Shown in pieces: positions 56,201 to 64,000 of a stretch of DNA of 64,000 nucleotides. The position numbers were made by a program, and so were the translations under genes. The stretch comes from Bisporella sp. PMI_857 (Eukaryota; Ascomycota; Leotiomycetes; Helotiales; Helotiaceae). Under the pieces are notes generated by a model. That model made no database searches. It saw nothing but the letters and a program-made list of their open reading frames with translations, and was not told the DNA's origin. The DNA is taken from contig JAJSPD010000070.1 in NCBI GenBank assembly GCA_021307315.1, forward strand, positions 172,625 through 236,624, written 5' to 3'. Numbering within the stretch: the first letter of the stretch is position 1; each line of letters begins with the position of its first letter.

Positions 56201-56994
56201 ATCCTGGCCTTTATATCAGTCCACGGAGCATTCTTGAAAAGCAGCCTTGCTTCGACAACTCGTTCCGGAGTCGCAACGTCGAACGTCGTCTGAATTGCTC
56301 TGTGATCGGACCCATGCTCCGTTGTGTGGACTGTACACTTCACTACTGACGTTGCCAATTCCTCGGAAGCCAGTACCAGATCAATTGTTGACTCATGATT
56401 TCCCCGTTGCCACGTTTTCGTTCCCCTCGAGAGCAAGCTGTGAAGGGCATGCTCACTCATGAGGTCGATGATCGGGTCGGCCTCTCCTTGCCTTTCCCGT
56501 GAGACGTCCTCTCCTCCCCATAATTGATCGTGCCGGTTGAAATCCCCGGCAAGTACCACATCCACTCGGGTGCCAATCTTGCTGCGTGTTTCCCTGATTA
56601 CCTGGTGTAATTCGCATATCGCAACCCTCAATGCCTCTGCATCCTGCGGTTCAACGTAGACTGACACTACCAATATCGACCGGTCTGGGAGTCGCAATAC
56701 CGCTGCCGTGAGGTCCGATGATTGTATAGGCACCTGTTCTGCTTCGATATCCTTCCGAATCCAGAGCATGCTCCGAACCGCCCACCTTTCCACACGTTGG
56801 ACTGTGGGTACTATTTTGATCCAGTTTGGGTGTCCCATAGGGGCTGTCACCAAAGTGCCGTCGATGATCCTCGCATATGGCTCAGATATCGCCAACACTC
56901 CACAATCCTTCAATTGCTCATCACTCATTAAACTGTGTTGCACCTCTCGCTGCTTCCGGACATTCAATTGGAGTATTTGAAAGGTTTTACGCAT
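53299..56994 (-). CDS. LINE ORF2: endonuclease-reverse transcriptase-RNase H
   Basis: From the Met of RKTFQILQLNVRKQRE (ATG 56994) the frame is open for 1231 codons. The APE-type endonuclease comes first (ISEPYARI, VVLAGDFNRHDQLWGG, GSDHRAIQTTF), then the RT (SWRPISLLSTLGKVLE, VSFDVKGAYNGV, LPQGSPLSPILFLFF, catalytic FVDDYNAWV) and RNase H (AELAAIAMAMKRLP, ISNNQGALRA). A CCHC end (CACGQATETVKHFLFRC) follows, as in Tad elements. The frame ends at 53299 because one G is missing in a G-run near 53345. In the next frame GKAPSDPETWTPNIDAV... continues to 53210 and looks like the true C-terminus. Otherwise apparently intact. Confidence 0.9.
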   Translation of the reverse strand: MRKTFQILQLNVRKQREVQHSLMSDEQLKDCGVLAISEPYARIIDGTLVTAPMGHPNWIKIVPTVQRVERWAVRSMLWIRKDIEAEQVPIQSSDLTAAVLRLPDRSILVVSVYVEPQDAEALRVAICELHQVIRETRSKIGTRVDVVLAGDFNRHDQLWGGEDVSRERQGEADPIIDLMSEHALHSLLSRGTKTWQRGNHESTIDLVLASEELATSVVKCTVHTTEHGSDHRAIQTTFDVATPERVVEARLLFKNAPWTDIKARITTNLRFVPFGGSVQQQADGLMTAVLEAVHALTPKAKPSPYAKRWWTTDLTQLRRVYTYWRNQARTQRRMGRMFPELEQQANEAAKEYHDAVRRQKKAHWEDFLADDTNIWQAAKYLDPSGSSAFDKIPPLTRRDGSTTKNKTEQAEELLSVFFPPLPERIEDEGSRPQRTAVSMPPLTMEEVERRMFAAKAWKAPGEDGLPAMVWKQVWPVVKDRVLLLFQTSLDEGELPTQWRNAKIIPLKKPNKGDYTVAESWRPISLLSTLGKVLESVIAERISHAVETFGLLPTNHFGARKKRSAEQALLLLQEHIYNAWRSKKVLSLVSFDVKGAYNGVYKDRLLQRLAARGIPPALVRWIDAFCSERTATILVNGHTSQQQPLPQAGLPQGSPLSPILFLFFNADLVQHKLNVNGGSIAFVDDYNAWVTGSSADVNREGIQAIIDKAMDWERRSGATFEGKKTAIIHFTRRHDRISTRPFTIKGEAIAPKEATKILGVIMDSGLRYVQHIGKATTKGLLAAMALKRLRLVSPSTARQLFGATVAPVVDYASNVWMYACGHKGMALMNRIQRIGAQAVTGAFRTVATAVAEAEASICTVSERFAERATKVWVNIRTLPETNPISKLNTRVLRRFTSPLQKIARAHQNMPTDKMEVIQPYVIAPWEERLPATIDRGTEEIANIANTICGIQIATSSSARKRIVGMGGAIHDTLGIVTGREPIAYSVTLGARTEQNPYTAELAAIAMAMKRLPLHLVGRQITIISNNQGALRATSQPRHQSGQTSIKEIYEVASALRNGGNSISMIWIPSQESFELGRRAKEAARQATELDRTPQGQCYQAKSTTINRGKAGRAIRTLPDEVGKYSREIDTALPGKHTRTLYDGLKRREASVLAQLRTGMARLNGYLHRIGAAESDQCACGQATETVKHFLFRCTRWDAHRTQMLALTDTRRGNLSFHLGGKPHLIQRHGHQI

Positions 56995-57095
56995 CCCGGG
57001 AGCGGTGGCGTGTTCCGCAGATCCCGCTGAGCGATTCGTGTGGCCCTCCGCATGTAACACACTTGGTATTACTGCTTGACATTCACTGTGATGGT

Positions 57096-58322
57096 GTCCT
57101 ACTTGAGCACACTTGGCACAGACTTGCGGTTGCGTGCATGAGTACGCCTTGTGCCCGATTTCCTGACATCGATAGCATTTCTGTGGACCATATCGCGGCT
57201 CGAAACCCTGGTGTAGGCTGACTCTCCTGCGACATGGAATATTGGTCTTGTAACAGACGTGCTGCTTCGCTGCCTTTGGTGACATAGACAACCATTGAAC
57301 CATAAGCTTTCCCCGCGTCTTTCCTGCTGAGCCACCCGATCTTGGCTATGTGAACCCCGTTTTCCTCCCCAAGGACTTCGGCGGCGCCCGGTAAAACCTT
57401 TCCCTCCTGATCGAGAATAGTTGTTCGATTGACATTTCCACCTTGACCGGGTACAATTGGTCTCGCAGCACTCGGACTCCCTCTGCCGCAGTTTTCTGGG
57501 CGCTTCCTTGACCCGTTGGAGTTCAGCTTCGTCTCTGCATACAATCTTGATGCGTTCCGTGTTCCTGGCGTCTCTGATCACCGCAGCGCAGCGCCAATTT
57601 GCTTGTCCTTCCACGGTGCGAATCTCCTCCTCAATTGCCTTCCGAACTGCCCCAGGTTGTGCCTTGCTTCTCTCTCCCTCCCCAACTCTGGACGTGTCAA
57701 CCGTGCAGTACAGCGTATCGGTCATTGTTGACGGTGTGGTGCGCAGGGAGGAGAGGGTTCGTACATTGCTGGGTAAGCTGTCTGGTGGCGTTCGGGCGAC
57801 TTCTGCATACGATGGGGATGGGCTTGACGGTGCTTGGGCATTGGACAGCTGGGTCTGAATCTTTTCCGTCATCTCTGTAACCTCTGCCTTAAGCTCTGCC
57901 TTAAGTGTTTCTATCTGCTCCGTGAAGGTCCGCGTTATGGTTTTCATCTGGGTCACGTGCTCCTTCTTCTGTTCCTCCATTGCTTTCAACAGCGACTTGA
58001 CCAAGTCAGTGAGCACTTTGATCTGCATATTTACGCTTGCATTCGCTTTTTCGTGTACCGGCTGGTTCGGGGTCGCTGCCGCTGTTGCAGGACGTTCTCC
58101 AGCCTTCGCGGCGAGGGCCTTAACCTTCGTCGCTACACTTTGCTCCTTGGGATGCGCGCCGATCCCCGTTCGTCTAGTTTGCAATGGAATGGGAGCTTCC
58201 TCAATTACTTCAATCGTGTCCTCTATATCGCTTGACACCGCTCTAGATCTTCTCTTGGTCCATTCTGATGCCTTCGACGTCTGGACGCGTTCCCGGCTCG
58301 ACTGACGCGTCACGGCCTCCAT
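57096..58322 (-). pseudogene. LINE ORF1 (Gag-like, coiled coil and CCHC), frameshifted
   Basis: ATG at 58322. The N-terminus is charged, then a coiled coil (VKSLLKAMEEQKKEHVTQM, TLKAELKAEVTEMTEKI) and an RNA-binding-like region (CRDEAELQRVKEA). After that the protein continues only by changing frame: to AAEGVRVLRDQLYP near 57513, to NVNRTTILDQEGKV near 57449, and again near 57265 to FHVAGESAYT. It reaches the CCHC knuckles (CYRCQEIGHKAYSC, CAKCAQVGHHHSEC) in the frame that leads into ORF2. Each change equals one base missing from a short run. ORF1 products normally coat the LINE RNA. Confidence 0.8.
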
Positions 58323-58490
58323 GTTCTCCTTCCTCCACACAACTACTGATTCTCACTAATTTGATTGCTGGCTGACTTGATTGCTGGCTGCCTTCAAAGG
58401 CAATTCTATGGTAATTGTTCTTACATTTTATATCAATACAATACTATTACTTTTGCATTGCCAGTCACGTGTCCTCATTGCATACATGTC

Positions 58491-58660
58491 TGTCACGGCC
58501 CTGGCCCTGTCTCGCTTAGAGCCCCTTGGGGCTCGGCCTTTAGGGCTCGGCCCCTGACGCCACAGGGCTCGCTTACGCTGGCCCTGGCCAGTCTCCTGTA
58601 CATAAAGCACTGCCTCCTTCCCTTCTTCCGTCTGTAGCTTGTTCTCTTCGTTATAACAAT
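58491..58660 (+). repeat. GC-rich LTR-like repeat D, copy 1 (truncated)
   Basis: Begins tgtcacggccctggccct and matches 63606-63778 in the same orientation, including the palindrome-like gagccccttggggctc. It ends abruptly at a gypsy gag sequence on the opposite strand. Confidence 0.75.
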
Positions 58661-59075
58661 TATATAAATAGCCCATCTTAGCCCGTTCCGTAGCGAAGTG
58701 ATCGGCATTAGCTTTAAACTTGTCTTCGATTTGGATTCTCCAATCTTCGAAAGAAGTACTATCTTTCAAGTGGTCAGGATCAGGAATGCTTTTTGATTTT
58801 GCAGGCCGTTCAGGAGCCGGCGTGGCTGTAGCTGATGATGTTTTAATGTGCTCCAAATGTGCAATGACAGCTTTCTTATTAGCTATGGCGACGGCTAGAT
58901 TCGATGCCTGTTCCTCCATTTCCACAATTCTTGCCTCCCAGTCCTCTATTGTGTGCCGAGCCTGTTCCGCGGCTACAAGTAACCTTTCACCACCCAGATC
59001 TGCCATTTCTTTAGCGGTTCTGCAATTCAAGAATCTAGTCAATTCTGGAGCTGTATCAGGCTGGCCGAACATCAT
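58661..59075 (-). pseudogene. Ty3/gypsy-type gag N-terminal fragment
   Basis: From ATG 59075 the frame encodes a coiled-coil start (EQARHTIEDWEARIVEMEEQ) and then SIPDPDHLKDSTSFEDWRIQ...KFKANADHFATERAKMGYLYN, the pattern of fungal gypsy Gag (P-D-P-x3-G/D...W...K). The Gag match stops at YLYN, where the frame passes into the antisense of repeat D (to 58428). So the open frame is a chimera and the capsid is incomplete. Confidence 0.65.
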
Positions 59076-59208
59076 AGAAACTCTTCTGTTATTCGGTGGG
59101 TCATTGTCAGGCCGAGATGTCGAAGCTTCGCCGGGATTTGAAAGGCGCGCTATTCTTGTAGATTCGCTAGTAAACAGCTCTAGCAGTAATCAATTATCAG
59201 TGAATCGG

Positions 59209-59535
59209 TAACAGTAACAGTGATAGTAGAGTTTTCGAGGGGCAACGGATAAACCGGTGTTTAAAGTCGGCGAAGCTTTCCGAGTGTTGCGTTGTACACG
59301 TGAATTCAATAGAGCGTAGCAGAGAGTGTATTGTAGCTCGTAGAGCTGTAGGTCAATACAGGTAAAGTGGTTGAATTCACGTGTACAACGGAACAGTTAT
59401 GAGCCCGGTCGGCAGCTATTAAAGCTTCCGAATTCGCATGTTGTGCTCGTTTAGAACGTAGCTTTTGTTATTTGACTGCTCTCAACCAACATCACCCAAA
59501 CAGGCCCAACAACACCGATATGGGCGATGAGCTCT
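59209..59535. other. intergenic with a 111-bp palindromic element
   Basis: Holds the 59285-59395 inverted-repeat element; nothing else recognised. Confidence 0.5.
59285..59395. mobile_element. 111-bp element with 25-bp inverted repeats
   Basis: The arms tgttgcgttgtacacgtgaa... and ...ttcacgtgtacaacggaaca differ at one position over 25 bp. The TGTTG...CAACA-like ends recall copia LTR termini, but the length suits a MITE. No target duplication seen. Confidence 0.6.
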
Positions 59536-59990
59536 CTATAGGGCTATCTCTAGCTCTGCCAGAGGATGTTCTCCTAAATGATAGAAGGAGCTGGCCGCCA
59601 CGGAGAGTTCACCAACAACGCATGCAACACAGGTGCTTACGTTAGGGAGTGAGGCGCATGTCTTCAATGCGAGGTCCTTCCTTGCGTTGTTCCAGAGGGT
59701 TGATGGCGTCTTCGCCTTTCGGATCAATCAAATGCCACACCGACCTCATTCGGGATTGCCACAAGAGCTGGTTGTACCTTGTCGCGGCCCTGGCCCCTAT
59801 CCCGATATCAAAATCTTGAGGATGATAGAACTCGTCTAGATTGAACCTTACATCCCTGGTTCAAATAACTTTTTTTTTTTTTCAATAGAATCCAGATTCT
59901 AAATATGTTCGTTGAATCCCATTCAACGAAGTAACCTACATGTGCTCTAGGATCGAGCTTCCTGGCTTTAGTCTTTATCGCATCTCTATC

Positions 59991-60431
59991 CTAAGAGTAA
60001 GCTTTACAGCTTATTGGTTCCATGTGAGCTCTTTTCGGCTTTCTTTCCATTACGGCTTCAAAGGACGTTTTCCAATCCAGTTTCCGTACGAGTAGTCTCC
60101 TCTTGATATAAGCCGCGGCCTGTATCATTTCTGGCCATAAGTTGGTAGAAAACGAGCTCCAAACCATAGCACTCAAATGCTTATTCCTTTGTTAATTCGT
60201 TCCTGATTGGGGTTTACGACAGGTTAATCTTCCTCTCGAACCATCTGAGGATTTGGAATCCGATAGAACCCTGGTAAAACCATCATATCCCTTGCTAATG
60301 AACTGATCCTTCTTTCCAGTTTTCTCCAGCTCCTTATTTATCCTCTTGAATACCTCCTTCCGTGCCACCCAGTCGTCAGGTGTTCTAGACGGAACTAAGT
60401 AAAAGCACTTGGCTGGAGTATGTCCTCTCAT
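59991..60431 (-). pseudogene. Ty1/copia gag and integrase fragments
   Basis: The frame 60431-60192 starts at GMRGHTPAKC, the second half of a CCHC knuckle, followed by FYLVPSRTPDDW. The frame 60176-59991 reads LWPEMIQAAAYIKRRLL...DWKTSFEAVMERKP, matching the end of a copia integrase core (W-P-E...A-Y...N-R...T-P-F-E). Protease and most of integrase between them are missing, so this is an internally deleted remnant. Confidence 0.6.
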
Positions 60432-60446
60432 TCCACATAAGCACCT

Positions 60447-60483
60447 CTCTTTCTCTTTCTCTTTCTCTTTCTCTTTCTCTTCC
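60447..60483. repeat. (ctttct)n microsatellite
   Basis: About six copies of ctttct; on the minus strand it would read as a Lys-Arg run within the copia remnant. Confidence 0.9.
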
Positions 60484-60989
60484 TTTCTATTTGTATTGTT
60501 TTCTTGGCCTTCCTCTTGTTGTTGACCTTTGATAGCCGTGAAGGAGAAGTCCGAATTACTGTTAGGTTAAAGAAAGCTAAAAGGATCCCCGAGATAGTCG
60601 GACTATCCAGAAAGACATAGCTTTCTAGGGGGGTTGAACGATATATATAGCGCAATAGTAATTCGGCAAGAAGCATGTGCTTTTTGCCGTTTCACAACAG
60701 ACGTGACACCCATAACATGCACCCGTATCAAATAGCAGCTTCCAGATGCTTATGAGCTGACAATCGTGCTAACTAGAAACGGATAATCGAAGGCGATCAA
60801 GTCGCACAAGGCGATTATCCTGAGATCGACGATAACTAAGAAAAATTGCAAGCGCTGAGAAGCAAAAGAGCATCGGGACTGGCGTTCGGCGACGGTGATG
60901 AAGAATATTAATAATTGAAATACAGGAATAGGCGGTGGCAAGCCGATGTTCAGCTAATTGCTCTAATTGTAAATGGCAGATAAAGAGCT

Positions 60990-62813
60990 TTAACCCTGAC
61001 CCTCGTTCACAGTAGCTCGTGTGCCTCGGCGAGTCCTTCTATAATCATATACATTAAAGCTATTAATATCTTCAAGTGGAAGCGATGTGTCTTCTAATAG
61101 TTCTAGCGGAGTTATTGGAGGGAAAGTTAGGCTATTAGGCGAAGTGTATCTATTACCCACAGTGGAAATTTGTTTGAAGGGATCATCCTGATTGTACTCC
61201 TGGAAACTGGCGGAAGGCGGAGCGTACATACTGTCCGTAGCAGCAATTTGCACAATGGACCTATCCTGATTGCTCGTCTAAAAACTTGACCAGTATTCCG
61301 TGAGTAATTGATTAGTTGGGTCCCCTCCGTTTCCGTATTCGTAGCTATTACTATCCGTAGAGTCGGCAGTCTCGCCTGGTACGCTTGGAGCGACAACGGA
61401 TTCATTTTGATTGTTTTCCTGGAAACTGGTGGAAATTAGGGCATTTACCCCCATGCTGGAGTATTCTTGTACGCTTTTAGTTCCGCTGTTGTCTCCGCGA
61501 GACAATGACTCTTTGCGCCTGTGATTGCTGCTACTTGCGGAATCACCCGAAGGTGGCGGACGGGATATGGCCAACTGGGAAGCAATCTTCTTGTTCTCCA
61601 CGAGGAGGTTCTCTAACATTTTTTGAATCTCTTCCAAGCGCTTATCCTTGCCCTAATCGATGATATTTCGGACGTACTTGCGGAACTCCAGGGATTGATC
61701 AGGCTCCTGAAGTAAGAAACTCTTCACATTCCGCATGTAGTAATCGAGCTCGCCATGCTTCCGCGAAATGTAAAGTCGCGCTTCCGCCGTTCATAGCGAC
61801 GCTAAATACGACACTGTCAATCGGCCGAACCTCATCGCTCTTGCACTGCTTCAGCCGGCAGTTGAGGCGTTCGGCAATATTAACACATGATGCAGAGCCT
61901 CCAAGACACTGATTCGCCGCTACTCACATACTCCCAGACTCTCCAGGACCATCAGCCCTGAACTCGATAACAAAGAACGGATACATCAAGTCTTGAGTGT
62001 TGGCTACCATCTCATTTCCTATAGAGAGAAGTTGGGCCTGCTGCTGGGGAAATGCTCTAACGCTATTATATCCGTAAAGCATATCAGGTACTGGAGTGCT
62101 AACTTTCAGCTTTAATGCGACTTCGGAACAGTATGCTTGCCCATCAGATTTTTGTCGATGCGTTTGAGACTATCCGATGATTTGGGATTAGGGAAGATAT
62201 TAGCCTTGAAATAATTTTCAACAGCAGATTTTGCGCTGCCCATCTCAAGATCATACAAATCCGTATCTTGCCTTATTTGATCTGATGACGGACCTGGAGA
62301 TGGAGTCCCTGGCTACGCAATCAACCAGGTTAACAATACGTCCCGGGAGATTTTCGCAGGGATAGCGCATGTAGATCTTATTTGCACCAAGTTCGCCCGT
62401 CGGTCAGAGGGCTCTTCAACAAAGCTCCTTCGACCTAAACCAGTAGAGGCACCACCGATATCCGATGGTGCGATTGATGAGGTGGGTGTCGGCGGCATAA
62501 CGAATCCATCAGCATCCCGTGTATACTCCATATTCGGCACCGATTGTGTAAGTCTCCTAGGATAAGTTTGCCGTCTGAGTGACCAAAAAGACTATCCGAC
62601 CGGCATCGTCTTTCTCAGTAGGACTCCGATCCCGAAATAGACTCGACCCCCTGGGTAAATAACAGACTCTAGATGGTGTCTTTTCGGAGGAGGACTCAAG
62701 GGGAGCTGGTCCATAGAGTTTTCGAGGAATGATGCGTGTGGACGCTTTAAAGGGAGAAGCCTTGGCTGTTGTACAGTCTTACGGGTTTGTGGCGGGCAAC
62801 GATATTCTAGCAC
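60990..62813 (-). pseudogene. DUF7924-type fungal protein, decayed
   Basis: Minus-strand pieces in order: an N-terminal low-complexity region (PLKRPHASF; SPPPKRHHLES), ADGFVMPPTPTSS, then IYMRYPCENLPGRIVNLVD, NYFKANIFPNPKSSDSLKRI, TPVPDMLYGYNSV, MYPFFVIEFRADGPGESGSM, NQCLGGSASCVNIAERLN and DELDYYMRNVKSFLL, EFRKYVRNIID. After that comes TAG where Trp is expected, then GKDKRLEEIQKMLENLL. This is the common fungal DUF7924 layout, but at least two frameshifts and one stop break it. The C-terminal region repeats a SFQENNQ/SFQEYNQ unit. The family has no assigned function but is expanded in accessory genomic regions. Confidence 0.7.
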
Positions 62814-63605
62814 ATCATATATGTATCAGCACGCTGCTTGTCAAAAACAATAACCACAACCAACCTTGAAACTATGCTTTTGAAGGTCCCGGTCCGGTGC
62901 CTTGACAGGACCCGAAGTTAGTACACACATATTTGAGATCGTTTCAACAGACTGTGAAGTCTGGGATCCGCTAGTCGTTGCTCAAGAGGGCTTTGAGATT
63001 CGTAGTAAGATCTTAGGATGTGGATCCAACTGCAGTCTTAGAGGAGCGCGAGGCTTGCAGATCCACGTAGATCGCAGCTGCATGATGAACTTGGCAGTCG
63101 TATAAAGTGTAGTGATAAGTGTTTGGTTTGGACGGGCGAAGGCCGAGTTTGAGATACATATCCCATACAGCTTATCGCATCCTCGGCAAAGGCGGTTATC
63201 TTAGCAATTTGATTTGTTCGCGCTAAATTTGGGTGGAGTTGTGTAATGGTTGGTCAGTTGGTTCGCTGTCAACCCAATCAACGAACAGAAGCGCTTCTGT
63301 TCGTGCATTACTGAAAGTAATACGGAGCCTGAGGTTATATAACAACTATGTGATGAAGAGAGCAAGGCATCTCCCATTTTCTGGTTTGTTATTCTACTAA
63401 TGATAGGCGTATGGGCCGAGAGTTATTCCGAGGGTTCCCTGCTAGTCGAATAAAGAATTAATAAAGAAGGCCGGGTATAAAATGTGATCACGTGACAGGC
63501 TCCTGAACTCTACCCTGTGGAAATGGCTCAAAGGAAGTAGCACTTACTGTACAGTAATACAATCAAACATTTTAATTTATTCTGTAGCCAAAAATGCTCC
63601 ATCCA
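62814..63605. other. intergenic, nothing recognised
   Basis: No family motif in short open frames and no structured repeat. Confidence 0.5.
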
Positions 63606-63853
63606 GTCACGGCCCTGGCCCTATCTCGCTTAGAGCCCCGTGGGGCTCGGCCTTTAGGGCTCGGCCCCTGACACCACAAGGCCTCGCTTACACTGGGCAC
63701 TGGCCATTCTCCTGTATATAAAGCCTGTTTTCCTTCCTTTCTTCTATTTGTAGTTTGTTTTCTTCGTTATAATAATTGATAGCCGTTCATACCTTTGAGT
63801 CCTTCTTCCTGGGATCTACGGATCGAGATCCCTGTTCGTCTTGAGTTGTTACA
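63606..63853 (+). repeat. GC-rich LTR-like repeat D, copy 2
   Basis: Begins gtcacggccctggccct and probably ends ttgttaca (TGT...ACA type ends), about 248 bp. The first 170 bp match 58491-58660. The element holds a 16-bp palindrome (gagccccgtggggctc) and a tatataaag TATA-like site. It is a probable solo LTR. Confidence 0.55.
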
Positions 63854-64000
63854 CTTCTTTTATAGCAGAACAGACTTCCTTCCCTATAGCACTGCCGTTA
63901 AGCTCTTACTACTCTTCATACTTTAGTTAATAATAGGGTGTTATTTAAGCCTTAGAACCTCGCACAATGCTTGGAAGTTATTACTAGCTTTGTGCCTGCA
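63854..64000. other. window end, nothing recognised
   Basis: Follows the LTR-like repeat; it may be the internal start of the same element, but no primer-binding site is evident. Confidence 0.3.

Larger units (their letters stand above)
52913..58390 (-). mobile_element. Tad/I-type LINE retrotransposon, almost full length
   Basis: Non-LTR element reading leftward: a 5' leader with a short direct repeat (ttgattgctggctg, 58362-58391), ORF1 (58322 leftward), ORF2 (56994-53299), then a 3' UTR ending in aataaactactactactactag near 52913, the simple-repeat tail typical of fungal Tad-clade LINEs. ORF2 has APE endonuclease, reverse transcriptase and RNase H. Target duplications were not found. Lesions are mostly single-base length differences in short homopolymers. 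Confidence 0.85.

Noticed and set aside
59840..59865. ccctggttcaaataac, a tRNA/SINE-like B-box
   Set aside because: No A-box at the right distance and no cloverleaf; probably chance.

Overview
The window looks like an accessory, repeat-rich region of a filamentous ascomycete (Pezizomycotina). The evidence is short spliceosomal introns (about 48-143 bp; GTATGT/GTAAGT-type donors, CTAAC/CTGAC-like branch sites), HET-domain and NLR-type genes, a GH5 mannanase with a CBM1-type N-terminus, a Tad/I-type LINE and several families of small non-autonomous transposons. No tRNA, rRNA or CRISPR was seen, and no species is claimed.

Layout. 1-2.4 kb: transposon debris (a 173-bp TA-flanked MITE and a piggyBac-like remnant). 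2.5-25.1 kb: an arsenal of self/non-self recognition families. These are a HET protein (-), a DUF2235 alpha/beta-hydrolase (-), an ankyrin-like/subtilisin-like (S8) multi-exon gene (-) carrying a homopolymer frameshift, an unrecognised 335-aa protein (-) and, divergent from it, a large NACHT-WD40 NLR (+). A 6-kb decayed stretch (7.6-13.5 kb) holding a 519-bp hAT-type MITE interrupts this block. 27.3-33.8 kb: a sugar-type MFS transporter, an NmrA-like protein and a 14-TM-type drug MFS transporter. 33.9-38.7 kb: a broken APH-kinase-like gene, then a broken alpha/beta-hydrolase divergent from an intact NB-ARC-TPR NLR whose N-terminus carries a Gly/Asn-rich segment resembling fungal amyloid signalling motifs. 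40.2-50.8 kb: a secreted, probably GPI-anchored protein, an SDR, a GH5_7 mannanase and a zinc-less MDR oxidoreductase, separated by MITEs, LTR pieces and a hairpin-rich element. 52.1-64 kb: a HET remnant, a nearly complete Tad-like LINE (-), gypsy and copia fragments, a DUF7924-type pseudogene and an LTR-like repeat.

How it fits together. HET, DUF2235, S8, alpha/beta-hydrolase, NACHT-WD40 and NB-ARC-TPR proteins are the recurrent sensors and effectors of fungal programmed cell death and allorecognition. Finding six of these families, two of them as divergent NLR/partner pairs, suggests an immunity-type gene island. Gene decay and mobile elements fit rapid birth and death. The metabolic and secreted genes look like ordinary accessory functions with no visible link to that island.

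Exon boundaries were worked out by hand from splice signals and reading frame. Domain assignments rest on motif recognition, not on searches.
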